In this document: one piece after another, positions 17,630 to 27,344 of the stretch
Layout: every line of letters starts with the position of its first letter
How positions within the stretch are numbered: position 1 is the first letter of the stretch
Source of the DNA: an uncultured Acidimicrobiales bacterium
GTDB lineage: Bacteria > Actinomycetota > Acidimicrobiia > Acidimicrobiales > SHLQ01
Direction of reading: 5' to 3'
NCBI GenBank assembly: GCA_938002955.1
Contig: CALLAA010000045.1
Span: 19,470-83,469 of the forward strand
DNA: 64,000 nucleotides
Translations under genes and position numbers: made by a program
Notes under the pieces: model-generated
Told to the model about the DNA's origin: nothing
Databases searched by the model: none
The model's input: only the letters and a program-made list of their open reading frames with translations

Positions 17630-18850
17630 CTACCCCTGTTTGTAGTTCGCCAGGAACTTCTCCAGGCGCTCTAATGCGTAGCGCAGATCACGGACTCGCG
17701 GAAGGAACACGATCCGGAAATGGTCGGGCTCGGGCCAATTGAACCCGGTGCCCTGGACCATCAGGATTTGTTCGGATCGCAAGAAGTCGAGCACGAATTG
17801 CTGGTCGTCGGTGATGTTGAACCGAGCGGTGTCGATCTTCGGGAACAGGTACAAGGCACCAGCGGGCTTGGTGCAGGACACGCCTGGGATTGCGTTGATC
17901 ATCTCGTATGCAACGTCGCGCTGCTCGTACAGGCGCCCACCTGGAGTGATGAACTCGCTGATGCTCTGGTAACCGCCGAGCGACGACTGGATCGCGTGCT
18001 GGGCTGGCACGTTGGCACAGAGTCGCATCGACGCCAGCATGCGCAGGCCTTCCATGTAGCTGGCAGCGCGCTTTTTGTCACCGCTCAAGGTGAGCCAGCC
18101 GGAACGGAAGCCTGCAACGCGGTACGTCTTTGAGAGGCCGTTCATCGTGAGAAAGATCAGATCATCGGCGAGCGAGGCAATGCACGTATGTTGCGCGTCG
18201 TCGTACACGATCTTGTCGTAGATCTCGTCGGCCATGACCACGAGGTCGAACTCGCGGGCGACGTCGACGATCTGTAGGAGCAGTTCCTTGGAGTAGACAG
18301 CTCCCGTTGGATTGTTCGGATTGATGACGACAATGGCTTTGGTTCGGTCGGTGATCTTTGACCGAATGTCATCGATGTCGGGGAACCAGTCCGCTGCCTC
18401 GTCGCAGCGGTAGTGCACGGGCACACCGCCGCCGAGGGTCGTGGTCGCAGTCCACAGGGGGTAGTCGGGGCTCGGGATCAGAACTTCGTCGCCGTTGTTG
18501 AGCAACGCGCCGAGCGCCATGCCGATGAGCTCGCTCACGCCATTACCAATGAAAATGTCGTCGATCTCGACGCCCGTGATCCCCATGCGCTGGTTGTATT
18601 GCATGACCGCTTTGCGCGCGGAGTAGATGCCCTGGGAGTCCGAATAGCCCTGAGCCGTCGGCAGGTTCCGCATCATGTCGACGAGCACCTCGTCGGGCGC
18701 TTCAAAGCCGAACGGGGCGGGGTTGCCGATGTTCAACTTCGTGATTCGGTGTCCCTCGTGTTCGAGGCGGTTCGCCTCGTCGAGAATCGGACCTCGAATG
18801 TCGTAGAGGACGTCGTCGAGCTTCGTGGACTTCTGCACGGACTTAGCCAT
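17630..18850 (-). CDS. alaA: Alanine aminotransferase, AlaA-like
   Basis: 406 residues, the length of E. coli AlaA (glutamate-pyruvate aminotransferase). It shows LNIGNPAPFGFEAPDE, IFIGNGVSELI, VVINPNNPTGAVY, VVMADEIYDKIVYDD and NGLSKTYRVAGFRSGW with the PLP-binding Lys of SKTYR. It transfers amino groups between glutamate and pyruvate. The ATG at 18850 is preceded by TAGCCT seven bases upstream. The LysE-type exporter on the same strand lies 36 bases upstream. Close aminotransferases with other 2-oxo acids are possible. Confidence 0.88.
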   Translation of the reverse strand: MAKSVQKSTKLDDVLYDIRGPILDEANRLEHEGHRITKLNIGNPAPFGFEAPDEVLVDMMRNLPTAQGYSDSQGIYSARKAVMQYNQRMGITGVEIDDIFIGNGVSELIGMALGALLNNGDEVLIPSPDYPLWTATTTLGGGVPVHYRCDEAADWFPDIDDIRSKITDRTKAIVVINPNNPTGAVYSKELLLQIVDVAREFDLVVMADEIYDKIVYDDAQHTCIASLADDLIFLTMNGLSKTYRVAGFRSGWLTLSGDKKRAASYMEGLRMLASMRLCANVPAQHAIQSSLGGYQSISEFITPGGRLYEQRDVAYEMINAIPGVSCTKPAGALYLFPKIDTARFNITDDQQFVLDFLRSEQILMVQGTGFNWPEPDHFRIVFLPRVRDLRYALERLEKFLANYKQG

Positions 18851-18857
18851 GCCCTTC

Positions 18858-18863
18858 AGGCTA
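18858..18863 (-). promoter_or_regulatory. -10 box of a leaderless promoter for alaA
   Basis: On the minus strand TAGCCT is followed by seven bases and the ATG at 18850. Confidence 0.45.
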
Positions 18864-18886
18864 GGAGATCTGCGACGTATCGGGAG

Positions 18887-19474
18887 TTAGCCCCCGGCGA
18901 CGGCCCAGATGCCGAGCCCGAGCGTTGCCAGGCCGCCGACCTGGGTCCCGATACGCAGGACCTGTGGGGTGAGCCGCGGTCCAACAACACCAGCGCTCAT
19001 TCCGAGGATCGGGTGCCACACCGCCGAAACCAGCACGATCCCGAGCGAAAAGGCAATGAGCGCCGGACGGTCTCCCGCAAACGGCATGGCGGACAACATC
19101 GCGAGCCAACTACCGAGGGCCGTCGGCATGAGCGACGTGAGGAGCAGAAACGTTCGCAGGGGCCGCGACACCGTGGTTGCGCGTTCTTGAATAACCAATG
19201 GCCGGGTCAACAGCGCAATGCCGAAGCCCACGAGAAGTATGGCGGTGAGGAGCTGCGCAACGTCGAAGAAGCGTCCAGGCAACGCCGCGCCCATGGAAAC
19301 CACAGCCACCGCCACGGCTCCCAAGATTGCGTCACCTCCGGCGATTCCAGCAGCTGCCCGAACACCCGATGATCGACCTTGAACGCTCGCCACCTGGACC
19401 AGCGAGACGCTGATCGGGCCAGGCATTGCGACGGTTAGCAGTCCGAAGGCGATTCCAAGAACGAGAATTTCCAT
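18887..19474 (-). CDS. LysE-family amino acid exporter
   Basis: 195 residues with five to six hydrophobic helices. It has the family PGP motif (VAMPGPISVSLVQVA) near the N-terminus and GGDAILGAVAVAVVS. These are small exporters of amino acids or related compounds. It is divergent from an Lrp-type regulator with 82 bases between, the classic arrangement in which the regulator senses the amino acid and switches the exporter on. The ATG at 19474 removes a non-family N-terminal extension present in the longer open frame. Confidence 0.85.
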   Translation of the reverse strand: MEILVLGIAFGLLTVAMPGPISVSLVQVASVQGRSSGVRAAAGIAGGDAILGAVAVAVVSMGAALPGRFFDVAQLLTAILLVGFGIALLTRPLVIQERATTVSRPLRTFLLLTSLMPTALGSWLAMLSAMPFAGDRPALIAFSLGIVLVSAVWHPILGMSAGVVGPRLTPQVLRIGTQVGGLATLGLGIWAVAGG

Positions 19475-19500
19475 GACCACAGTATCGAGGGCCGACGACC

Positions 19501-19534
19501 GCAAAGGCAGCGGACTTTGCTGGCGAATTCCGCT
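19501..19534. promoter_or_regulatory. Inverted repeats between lysE-type and lrp-type genes
   Basis: Two dyads overlap: GCAAAG (19501-19506) with CTTTGC (19515-19520), and AGCGGA (19509-19514) with TCCGCT (19529-19534). They sit in the short divergent region where an Lrp-type regulator would be expected to bind. Confidence 0.4.
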
Positions 19535-19542
19535 ACTTCCCG

Positions 19543-19548
19543 TATATT
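19543..19548 (+). promoter_or_regulatory. -10 box of probable leaderless promoter of the Lrp-type gene
   Basis: TATATT ends eight bases before the ATG at 19557. The intervening bases are TGTTTGTC and contain no ribosome-binding site. Confidence 0.45.
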
Positions 19549-19556
19549 TGTTTGTC

Positions 19557-20003
19557 ATGGATGCCTTGGACCACAAAATGCTCGGCCTACTTGCTCAGGA
19601 TGGCCGTATGTCGATCACCGACCTTGCCGACGAGTTACCGCTGAGCATCTCCGCGACACGAGATCGACTCAAGCGGCTCGAAACGTCCGGCGTCATCGAT
19701 GGATTTGGGGTGCGGGTCAACGCAACGGCTCTCGGCCGAACGATCGAGGCGCTCGTGGACGTTCGGCTCGGCCCGTCGATCCTTACGTCAGACGCTGAGT
19801 CGTCGATCCGGGCAATGGATGCCGTCGTCGATGCCATGCATCTCACGGGACGGTTCGATATGCAGCTATACGTCGTTGCTCGTGATGTAGCCGAACTCGA
19901 CCAACTTCTCACGCAACTTCGCGAAGACGTCGGCGCAGAAGAGACCAATAGTCGCCTCGTACTACGAACACTCGATGGCTTTCCGCGCACTCCAACCGGT
20001 TAG
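19557..20003 (+). CDS. Lrp/AsnC-family transcriptional regulator
   Basis: 148 residues. An N-terminal helix-turn-helix (LDHKMLGLLAQDGRMSITDLADELPLSISATRDRLKRLE) is followed by the ligand-binding RAM domain with ALVDVRLG and GRFDMQLYVVARD. Lrp-type proteins form octamers that respond to amino acids. The divergent LysE-family exporter is the probable target. The ATG at 19557 starts right before the first helix of the family; the open frame upstream is non-homologous. Confidence 0.9.
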   Translation: MDALDHKMLGLLAQDGRMSITDLADELPLSISATRDRLKRLETSGVIDGFGVRVNATALGRTIEALVDVRLGPSILTSDAESSIRAMDAVVDAMHLTGRFDMQLYVVARDVAELDQLLTQLREDVGAEETNSRLVLRTLDGFPRTPTG

Positions 20004-20077
20004 CTACGGCGTCCAGCCTCCGACGAACATATACACAATCATGCTCCAGAAGCCGCCTCGCACGCCGATGCAATACT

Positions 20078-20686
20078 GTGCGATCACTCCGAAACGTCAC
20101 CTCGATCACCATGACCACGATGTGCGTCGTGTTCATGGTTACGGCGTGCTCCAATAGCGCATCCGAGGACACCCGTGCACCCGTCGACTCGATCCCATTT
20201 GCGGGCGACGACCTCGTCGACTCCGAGGCGCTCGACAACGATCTTGTCGATCCAGACGCGGACCTCACCGAAGACATCGACGACCTACCGCTCGACGTCG
20301 CTCCCGACGAGCCAGTGACCGACGATGTCGCCGCCGCCCTCACCGATATCAGCGCTGACGACAGCGCAACATCCCCCGTCGAAATCGGCGCTCCGGTACC
20401 CGACCCCACCCACGTCGGGACTACCGCGGTCACAGTCGAGGCGCTGATGCGGGAACTATCGGTCGCTTATGCAGGCACGGGCGAACTCATTGGCGAGGTG
20501 CACCGGACGGCCGGAGGCGGCACGTTCACATTCTCACTCACCGGCGGAACGACATCCGACCTGGTGGGCGCCCACCTCGTAACGGTTGGGTTTTCCACCG
20601 TGGATGACCCCGACCAGCCATCGATGATCGTTGGGCATCGCGCCGAGACGATCACGCTCGCCAAATACGAACTCGCCACTGGCTAG
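20078..20686 (+). CDS. Putative lipoprotein, acidic
   Basis: 202 residues. A short basic N-terminus ([12 protein letters not shown]) and hydrophobic stretch end in a lipobox VTAC, so export and lipid attachment at that Cys are predicted. After it comes a long Asp-rich, low-complexity linker (about residues 28-105) and a C-terminal beta-rich domain ([17 protein letters not shown]). I do not recognise the domain. The GTG at 20078 is chosen because it supplies the positive charges of the signal peptide. Its stop overlaps the convergent oxoprolinase stop in the sequence CTAG. Confidence 0.7.
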   Translation: MRSLRNVTSITMTTMCVVFMVTACSNSASEDTRAPVDSIPFAGDDLVDSEALDNDLVDPDADLTEDIDDLPLDVAPDEPVTDDVAAALTDISADDSATSPVEIGAPVPDPTHVGTTAVTVEALMRELSVAYAGTGELIGEVHRTAGGGTFTFSLTGGTTSDLVGAHLVTVGFSTVDDPDQPSMIVGHRAETITLAKYELATG

Positions 20687-23600
20687 TTCTCCGGCGTCCA
20701 GCCTCCGCCGCCCGGGGTCTCAATCTCGAAGCGGTCCCCGGGAGCGACCGTGGTTTGGGTTACGCCTGGCAGCTCTTCAACCGATCCATCGGACCGGATC
20801 ACACGGTTGTGTCCGATCGCCCCGTCACCACCGTTCTCGAGCCCGTAAGGAGCCACCGATCGGTGGCCGGACAAGACGTTGACCTCGAATGCCTCATGGA
20901 ACAGCATGCGGCGAACAACACCATCGCCACCCCGATGTCGCCCCTCTCCACCGGAACCTGCACGCACGTGGAACGTCTCGAGCTGGACGGGAAAGCGCCA
21001 CTCCAGCACCTCGGGGTCGGTGAGACGGCTGTTCGTCATGTGGGTGTGGACAGCAGAGCACCCTGCGGCTCTCGGAGTGGCTCCTGCTCCCCCGCAGATC
21101 GTCTCGTAATACTGATGCTCATCGTTGCCCCAGATGAAGTTGTTCATCGTTCCCTGCGCTGCAGCGAGCACACCGAGCGCTCCGAACAGCGTGTCGACAA
21201 TGAGTTGGCTGGTCTCTACGTTCCCAGAGATAACGGCCGCCGGGTAGCTCGGATTGATCATCGAGTCGTCGGGCAAGATCAGTTCGAGCGGCGCCATACA
21301 GCCAGCGTTGAGCGGAATGTCGTCGTCGACCATGCATCGGAACACGTACAACACAGCAGCGTGCGCAATCGCTGATGGAGCGTTGAAGTTCCCGGGATGG
21401 GTGCCGCTTGATCCGGTGAAGTCGATCGTCGCCGACCGACTTGCTCGATCGACGGAAATGTCAACGCTGACCTGGTAGCCATCGTCCATCGCATAGCGAA
21501 ACGAGCAATCGCTGAGCACATCGATGACGCGACGAACCGATTCCTCGGCGTTGTCCTTCACGTGTCCCATGTAGGCGTGCACAACCTCGAGTCCGAAGTG
21601 GTCGATGACGCCAAACAGCTCGGTGGTCCCCTTCTCGCACGCAGCGACCTGCGCCTTGAGGTCGGCGATGTTCTTCGCCGGGTTTCGCGCTGGCCACTTC
21701 GCCGAGGTGAGCAGATCGTGCAGTTCGGCCTCACGGAAGCGGCCTTCGGAGACCAGCAGGAAGTTGTCGATCAAGACTCCCTCGTCGTCGACGTTCGTCG
21801 AGTCCGCTGGTGCGGAGCCGGGAACACTGCCCCCGATGTCTGCATGATGACCGCGGGACGCAACGTAGAAGATCGGCGACGTCGATTCGCTCGTCTGGAA
21901 TACGGGCTTGATCACCGTGATGTCGGGAAGGTGGGTGCCTCCGTTATAGGGCGCGTTCATGACGTAGACATCGCCATCGACCATGTGCGGATTCTGCCGG
22001 ATGATCGACTTGATCGACTCGCTCATCGACCCGAGATGCACGGGCATGTGGGGAGCATTGGCGATCAGCTCCCCGTCTGGATCAAATATTGCGCACGAAA
22101 AGTCGAGACGCTCTTTGATATTCACCGACGCAGCGGTGTTCTCGAGCACGACCCCCATTTGCTCTGCGATGTTCATGAAGAGGTTGTTGAAGATCTCGAG
22201 CTGGATCGGGTCTACCGTGGTGCCGATCGCTGCCGCGTCATCGGCCACCGACACCCGATCGAGCACGAGGTCTCCGGTGGCGTTCATGCCAGCGCACCAA
22301 CCGGGCTCGACAACGGTTGTGCCCGTCTCCTCAATGATGATGGCCGGCCCCGAGATTTCGCAGCCGTGCGCGAGGTCGGAGCGGGAGTAGAACGGGGTCT
22401 CGTGGAACGCGCCTTTCATCCACGTGCGATGGGTAGCGATCGGCTCAGGGTCGGAGTTTCCGCTCAAATCAGCGGCGTGCAGCCCTGCAATAGCTCCGGA
22501 GGCCCCGATGGTCTCGAGTTGCATGGACTCGACGATCAATGCCTTCTCGGGGGCGATGAAGCCATACCTCGCCTGGTGGACCCGCTGAAACTCGCTGATC
22601 ACTGCGTCCTGGTCGCCGGCTTCGATGGTCAGAGAACTGTCGGAACCTTCGTACCGGACGCTCAGTCGACGCACCGTCGTGATGTTCGTTGCGGGAACTC
22701 CTTGGCCCTCGACCGCAGCGTGCCCGGCCGATGCAAGCGCTGTCCAACGTGGTTCGAGGTCGGAGAGCAGCTGCGGCGCTAGAGGTGCCTCGATCGCCTC
22801 GTCGGCGACGTGACGCACATCGGCGAGTCCGATTCCGACAGCGGACAGGACGCCTGCGAGCGGATGGATGTGGACGCGTTCGATTCCGAGCCGCTCCGCG
22901 ACGAGACAAGCGTGCTGCCCGCCGGCACCTCCGAAACAGACGAGCGTGTACCCGGTGATGTCGTACCCGCGCTGCACGGAGATCTTCTTGATGGCATTCG
23001 CCATGTTCTCGACGGCAATGGCGATGAAGCCCTCTGCGAGCTGCTCTGGCGATTGCACGGTGCCCGTTGCGGCGAGGACTTCGGCCGCGAGCTCGTCGAA
23101 GCGAGCTCGGACCACGTCGGCATCGAGACGTTCAGCACCGTCGGCTCCAAAGACCGCCGGGAAGTACTCGGGTCGCAGCTTGCCTTCGAGGACGTTGCAG
23201 TCGGTGACGGCGAGCGGTCCTCCGTTGCCATAGCTCGCCGGACCCGGGTTTGCTCCGGCGGACTCGGGCCCAACGCGCATTCGGGAGCCATCGAACCGGA
23301 CGATGGAGCCGCCGCCGGCAGCCACGGTGTGGATGGCGATCATGGGCGCCCGGACACGGATTCCGGCAACCTCGGTTTCATAGACACGCTCGAGTTCGCC
23401 CGCATAGTGCGATACATCGGTAGAGGTCCCGCCCATGTCGAAACCGATTTGCTTGTCGAACCCTGCAGCCGATGCGGTTTCGATCATCCCGACAACTCCC
23501 CCGGCAGGGCCGCTAAGCAGCGCGTCCTTCCCCTGGAAGTGACCGGCGCTCGTGAGCCCGCCATTGGACTGCATAAACATCAACCGCGGAGATTTGTACA

Positions 23601-24339
23601 GATTTTGGACCCCCACAGGTTCCTTTTTCTGTACAAATCCGGGGGTTGGCTGGAGTTGGGCGGACACCTGGTTGACGTATCGGCGAAGGACCGGGGAGAG
23701 GTACGCGTCGACGACCGTGGTGTCGCCGCGGGAGACCAATTTCATAAGCGGACTCACCTCGTGGCTTACCGAGACTTGCCCAAAGCCCATCTCGCGAGCA
23801 GCTGCCGCGATCTGTGCTTCATGATCGGTGTAGCGATAGCCATGGAGCAGAGAGATTGCGACCGACTCGATGCCTTCGTCGAGCAACGTTTGCAGCTTGG
23901 AGAGGACTTCGTCGAGGTCGAGTTCGATCTGCACCTGACCAGCGGCCGAGATGCGTTCGTCGACCTCGACCACGGTTTCGTAGAGCATTTCGGGAAGCGC
24001 GATGTCGAGCGCAAACAGGTCCGGGCGTGCTTGGTACCCAATTCGTAGGGCATCGGCGAAGCCCGTGGTGGTGATCAAGGCAGTTCGGGCGCCTTGGCGC
24101 TCGAGGAGCGCGTTCGTCGCGACCGTCGTACCCATCCGAATCGCGTCGATCACGTCGGTTGGAATGGGCTCGCCATCGGCGACATCGAGCAGCTGCCGGA
24201 TGCCTTCGATAGCAGCGTCGGGGTAATGCTGTGGGTTCTCGGACAGCAACTTCAACGTCGCCGTCGACCCGTTGGGGCGACGCGCCACGATGTCGGTGAA
24301 CGTGCCACCTCGGTCAATCCAAAATTCCCAACCAGCCAT
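20683..24339 (-). CDS. oplA: 5-oxoprolinase (ATP-hydrolysing), fused HyuA-HyuB
   Basis: 1218 residues. The HyuA-like half begins [16 protein letters not shown] and contains [23 protein letters not shown] and [10 protein letters not shown]; the HyuB-like half (from about 720) begins [11 protein letters not shown] and contains [14 protein letters not shown] and the C-terminal PGGGGWTPE. Fused proteins of this size are 5-oxoprolinases, which open 5-oxoproline to glutamate using ATP; hydantoinases are usually two genes. The M24 protein gene lies just upstream on the same strand. A palindromic DNA segment lies inside the coding sequence (23591-23639) and appears to add about 15 residues before [10 protein letters not shown]. 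Confidence 0.85.
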   Translation of the reverse strand: MAGWEFWIDRGGTFTDIVARRPNGSTATLKLLSENPQHYPDAAIEGIRQLLDVADGEPIPTDVIDAIRMGTTVATNALLERQGARTALITTTGFADALRIGYQARPDLFALDIALPEMLYETVVEVDERISAAGQVQIELDLDEVLSKLQTLLDEGIESVAISLLHGYRYTDHEAQIAAAAREMGFGQVSVSHEVSPLMKLVSRGDTTVVDAYLSPVLRRYVNQVSAQLQPTPGFVQKKEPVGVQNLYKSPRLMFMQSNGGLTSAGHFQGKDALLSGPAGGVVGMIETASAAGFDKQIGFDMGGTSTDVSHYAGELERVYETEVAGIRVRAPMIAIHTVAAGGGSIVRFDGSRMRVGPESAGANPGPASYGNGGPLAVTDCNVLEGKLRPEYFPAVFGADGAERLDADVVRARFDELAAEVLAATGTVQSPEQLAEGFIAIAVENMANAIKKISVQRGYDITGYTLVCFGGAGGQHACLVAERLGIERVHIHPLAGVLSAVGIGLADVRHVADEAIEAPLAPQLLSDLEPRWTALASAGHAAVEGQGVPATNITTVRRLSVRYEGSDSSLTIEAGDQDAVISEFQRVHQARYGFIAPEKALIVESMQLETIGASGAIAGLHAADLSGNSDPEPIATHRTWMKGAFHETPFYSRSDLAHGCEISGPAIIIEETGTTVVEPGWCAGMNATGDLVLDRVSVADDAAAIGTTVDPIQLEIFNNLFMNIAEQMGVVLENTAASVNIKERLDFSCAIFDPDGELIANAPHMPVHLGSMSESIKSIIRQNPHMVDGDVYVMNAPYNGGTHLPDITVIKPVFQTSESTSPIFYVASRGHHADIGGSVPGSAPADSTNVDDEGVLIDNFLLVSEGRFREAELHDLLTSAKWPARNPAKNIADLKAQVAACEKGTTELFGVIDHFGLEVVHAYMGHVKDNAEESVRRVIDVLSDCSFRYAMDDGYQVSVDISVDRASRSATIDFTGSSGTHPGNFNAPSAIAHAAVLYVFRCMVDDDIPLNAGCMAPLELILPDDSMINPSYPAAVISGNVETSQLIVDTLFGALGVLAAAQGTMNNFIWGNDEHQYYETICGGAGATPRAAGCSAVHTHMTNSRLTDPEVLEWRFPVQLETFHVRAGSGGEGRHRGGDGVVRRMLFHEAFEVNVLSGHRSVAPYGLENGGDGAIGHNRVIRSDGSVEELPGVTQTTVAPGDRFEIETPGGGGWTPEN
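23591..23639. repeat. Intragenic palindromic element in oplA
   Basis: Perfect 11-bp arms GATTTGTACAG (23591-23601) and CTGTACAAATC (23629-23639) surround a 27-base loop. It is in frame and translates to [17 protein letters not shown], a stretch that interrupts the usual alignment just before the conserved MQSNGG. Its arm ends (AGATTTGT / ACAAATC) match those of the larger dyad at 24360-24414. Confidence 0.6.
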
Positions 24340-24359
24340 CGCGGAATCCTACGCCCGCC

Positions 24360-24414
24360 AAAGATTTGTGAGCGATTCCGCGGGCTGAGCGAGCGCGATC
24401 GCTCACAAATCTTT
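24360..24414. repeat. 17-bp perfect inverted repeat between M24 gene and oplA
   Basis: Arms AAAGATTTGTGAGCGAT (24360-24376) and ATCGCTCACAAATCTTT (24398-24414) are perfectly complementary, with a 21-base GC-rich loop. The right arm overlaps the stop codon of the M24 gene (24413-24415); oplA begins 21 bases past the left arm. On the minus-strand transcript it is a strong hairpin ending in AUCUUU. It could attenuate oplA, protect the mRNA end, or be a palindromic repeat. Confidence 0.7.
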
Positions 24415-25564
24415 AGTTGATGACGAGGTCCAGGCTCGAACGGCTGAGTCGCTCACATCCGTCTTCAGTGACGACCACCGAATGGCCAAGATTCATTGCT
24501 CGACCATCGTCCAGGTTGAGCAAAATCATGTGCAAGAAGTAGACCTGATCGACTTCAAAGGTCAGCGGATTGCCGTGATAGAGCATTGGCCAGTCCACCC
24601 AGATCGGGGCGTACACGGCCCCCATCCCGTAGCCGCAAGCGTTCATGCGATGGTCGGCGAATCCAGCGTCGTCGAGAACCGTCGCGTGAACGTCGAACAC
24701 CTCACCGAGCGATACCCCTGGCCTGATTGCTTCCTCACACGCCAGTAGCGCATCCCTGCAGGCCCCATGCATCGCCACGTGCTCGGGCGATGCCGTCCCC
24801 GTGAGCAGCGTGCGCATCATGGCCGCGTGATATTGGCGCTCGACCCCGCACCATTCGAGGGTCAGTTGGTCGTCGTTGCCGATCGTTCGGCGGCCACTGG
24901 TATAACGCACCATCAACGCAGCGGGCCCGGACCCGATGATGAGGCTGTTGCCGGCGTAGTCACCGCCGTTTCTCAAGATGACATCTTGCATGTCAGCGAC
25001 GACTTCGGCCTCGGACACTCCGGCTGCGGCGCGGTCGACCGCTGCATCCCATGCGTCGTCGGCCAGCTCTGCGGCGCGTCGAATGTACGCGAGTTCGGCT
25101 GGGCTCTTCGTACGACGCAGTTCTTGAATCAGAGACGACGCATCGTTCCAGGTGCAAAAGTTGGCGAGCGCAGCTTCGAGCAGGATCCAGTTCGATGCTT
25201 TGAGTCCGTAGCTGTCAGTCTCGATGCCGACATGAGCGCCACGGAGCCCCATATCGTCGAGCATCGCGACGAGGTCTTGGGCGGGGTTCATCCCTTCGAC
25301 ATCTGTCCAGATACGGATGTCAGTGAGGTTCGAGGTGTACTGCGCTGTGCCGCGGTCGGGCATGCGCGTCAGCAACGTTTGGCGACCATCCGCGGTCACG
25401 ACAAGACACTGGAACATCGCGAATCCAAACGTGTCGTAGCCACTCAGCCAGTACATCGACTCCTGCTTGAAAACGAGGAGCGCATCGATGCCTGCACCGG
25501 CGACAGCAGCTGCGGCCCTTGCGCCTCGTTCGTTCATCTCGGCTTCGCTGAAGTGCACTGGCAT
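24413..25564 (-). CDS. M24-family (creatinase/Xaa-Pro peptidase fold) hydrolase
   Basis: 383 residues. An N-terminal creatinase domain (HFSEAEMNERGARA, FKQESMYWLSGYDTFGF) and a pita-bread catalytic domain. In metal-dependent members two Asp ligands lie around the positions of LTLEWCGVERQYHAAMMRT; here Glu and Ala seem to stand there, as in creatinase and ectoine hydrolase, which act without metal. It may therefore hydrolyse a C-N bond in a small molecule and not a peptide. Strong ribosome site GAGGAGG six bases before the ATG. Same strand as oplA, whose substrate is also a cyclic amide. Confidence 0.75.
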   Translation of the reverse strand: MPVHFSEAEMNERGARAAAAVAGAGIDALLVFKQESMYWLSGYDTFGFAMFQCLVVTADGRQTLLTRMPDRGTAQYTSNLTDIRIWTDVEGMNPAQDLVAMLDDMGLRGAHVGIETDSYGLKASNWILLEAALANFCTWNDASSLIQELRRTKSPAELAYIRRAAELADDAWDAAVDRAAAGVSEAEVVADMQDVILRNGGDYAGNSLIIGSGPAALMVRYTSGRRTIGNDDQLTLEWCGVERQYHAAMMRTLLTGTASPEHVAMHGACRDALLACEEAIRPGVSLGEVFDVHATVLDDAGFADHRMNACGYGMGAVYAPIWVDWPMLYHGNPLTFEVDQVYFLHMILLNLDDGRAMNLGHSVVVTEDGCERLSRSSLDLVIN

Positions 25565-25616
25565 CTCTGCCCTCCTCTAGACCCGGCTGGTATTCCACAC
25601 GCTTCGGTGGCCGTTG

Positions 25617-25622
25617 TAGCCT
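25617..25622 (+). promoter_or_regulatory. -10 box of a leaderless promoter
   Basis: TAGCCT is followed by six bases and the ATG at 25629. Confidence 0.45.
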
Positions 25623-25628
25623 CGGCCG

Positions 25629-26858
25629 ATGGCCATCGACTTCACTCTCCCACCCGACATTGAAGAACTGCGAACTCGGGTGCGGACGTTCGTCACCGAT
25701 GTGATACTCACCGCAGAGCCCGAGATCGAGGAGCTCAAGGCGACCGATAAGGCGGCGTACATCGACAAGATCGTCGGCCTCCGAAAGCTCGCCTTCGCTG
25801 AGGGCCTGTGGATGCCGCACATGCCGAAGGACTGGGGCGGGATGGAACTCGGCCATGTGGGTCTCGCGATGTTTCAGGCCGAGGCGGCCAAGGCGTACTA
25901 CGGGCCGTGGGTCATGAACTGCCAAGCGCCCGATGAAGGCAACATGCACACGTTGCTTCATTGGGGAACCGACGAGCAAAAGGAGAAATACCTGAAGCCG
26001 TTGTGTGCTGGCAAGACGACGTCGTGTTTCGCGATGACCGAACCCGAGGTCGCCGGGTCGGACCCAACGCTTATTCGCACTACCGCTTATCAAGACGGCG
26101 ACGAGTGGGTCATCAACGGCCATAAGTGGTTCATCTCCAATGCGCATCGTGCGCACTTTGCGATCTTGGTGTGCCGCACCGAGGACGACCCGGACCTCCC
26201 CCAAGCAGCAAACAGTGCCTTCATCATCGACATCCCTCACGACGGCTGGACCGAAGCGCGCCAGATCGAAACCATGCACGGCAGCACCGGCCATAGCGAA
26301 ATCCTCATCGAGGATCTTCGGGTGCACAACGACCAGATGCTCGGCGGCCGGGGTCAGGGGCATCTGCTCGGCCAGTACCGTCTCGGCCCGGCACGACTCG
26401 CCCACTGCATGCGCTGGATCGCACAGGCTGAAACCGCCCTCGACATGATGGTCGACCGGTCGCTCGACCGGTTCAGCCACGGGTCCATCCTCGCAGAGAA
26501 GCAAGGCGTTCAATGGATGATCGCCGACTCCGCAATGGAGCTGTACCAGTGCAAGCTCATGGTCCTGCACGCAGCATCGAAGATCGACGCAGGCGAGGAC
26601 TTCAAAAGCGAGGTATCGATGGCAAAGCACTTTGTCGCGAACAGCCTGGGTCGCATCATCGACCGGGCCATACAAGTCCATGGGGCGCTCGGGTACTCGA
26701 CTGACACGCCACTCGCACACATGTACCAGCACGCCCGCTGGGCCCGGTTCGCCGATGGGGCAGACGAGATCCATCAGATGCGCATTGCCCAGCGCACGAT
26801 CGCGGCGTACAAGGACGATGGCAGCACCCGCCGCGCCACCGGAAACCTACCGATCTAG
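25629..26858 (+). CDS. Acyl-CoA dehydrogenase family protein (ACAD10/11-like)
   Basis: 409 residues. Blocks: GLWMPHMPKDWGGMELGHVGLAM, FAMTEPEVAGSDPTLI (flavin loop), VINGHKWFISNAHRAHFAILVCRT, and the C-terminal AIQVHGALGYSTDTPLAHMYQHARWARFADGADEIH. The GS-DP-LI and LGYS-DTPLA features resemble ACAD10/11-type dehydrogenases, which take long or hydroxylated acyl-CoAs. It is followed after three bases by a NUDIX gene, likely in one transcript. Confidence 0.88.
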   Translation: MAIDFTLPPDIEELRTRVRTFVTDVILTAEPEIEELKATDKAAYIDKIVGLRKLAFAEGLWMPHMPKDWGGMELGHVGLAMFQAEAAKAYYGPWVMNCQAPDEGNMHTLLHWGTDEQKEKYLKPLCAGKTTSCFAMTEPEVAGSDPTLIRTTAYQDGDEWVINGHKWFISNAHRAHFAILVCRTEDDPDLPQAANSAFIIDIPHDGWTEARQIETMHGSTGHSEILIEDLRVHNDQMLGGRGQGHLLGQYRLGPARLAHCMRWIAQAETALDMMVDRSLDRFSHGSILAEKQGVQWMIADSAMELYQCKLMVLHAASKIDAGEDFKSEVSMAKHFVANSLGRIIDRAIQVHGALGYSTDTPLAHMYQHARWARFADGADEIHQMRIAQRTIAAYKDDGSTRRATGNLPI

Positions 26859-26861
26859 CCC

Positions 26862-27344
26862 ATGACCACCAGCGCAGGTCTCCTGTTGTGGCGAGCCCGC
26901 GACGGCGTGGTCGAGGTCCTTATTGGCCATATGGGTGGACCGTTCTGGGCACACAAGTCGGACCATGCCTGGTCGATCCCCAAAGGTCTCGTCGACGTTG
27001 AAACAGACGAGGAGCTCCTCATCGCCGCCGAGCGTGAGTTCGCAGAGGAGATGGGATCGGCTGCACCGGGCGGCGAGAGCATCGACCTGGGCTCGGTCAA
27101 GAGCGGCACCAAGACGATCACGGTCTTCGCCCGCAGCGGGGACTTCGATGCTGGTGCGGCGACGAGCAACACGTTCACGATGGAGTGGCCGAGAGGTTCG
27201 GGGCGTATCCAGGAGTTTCCCGAGATCGATCGAGCCGAGTGGGTTCCGCTGGCCAACGCAGAGCGATACCTGACCAAGTCACAAGCGCCCTTGCTCGAAC
27301 GACTTGCAACTGCGATTAGCGCTTCGGGCGAAACGAGCCCCTAA
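26862..27344 (+). CDS. NUDIX hydrolase
   Basis: 160 residues. The Nudix box is recognisable as KGLVDVETDEELLIAAEREFAEEMG, with the REFAEEMG core intact but two extra residues after the first Gly compared with the consensus. The beginning SAGLLLWRARDGVVEVLIGHMGG and WSIPKGL is the pattern of diadenosine-polyphosphate or nucleotide NUDIX enzymes (YfcD/MutT-like). The substrate is a nucleoside diphosphate linked to some other moiety. The stop overlaps the convergent glycosyltransferase stop in CTAA. Confidence 0.85.
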   Translation: MTTSAGLLLWRARDGVVEVLIGHMGGPFWAHKSDHAWSIPKGLVDVETDEELLIAAEREFAEEMGSAAPGGESIDLGSVKSGTKTITVFARSGDFDAGAATSNTFTMEWPRGSGRIQEFPEIDRAEWVPLANAERYLTKSQAPLLERLATAISASGETSP

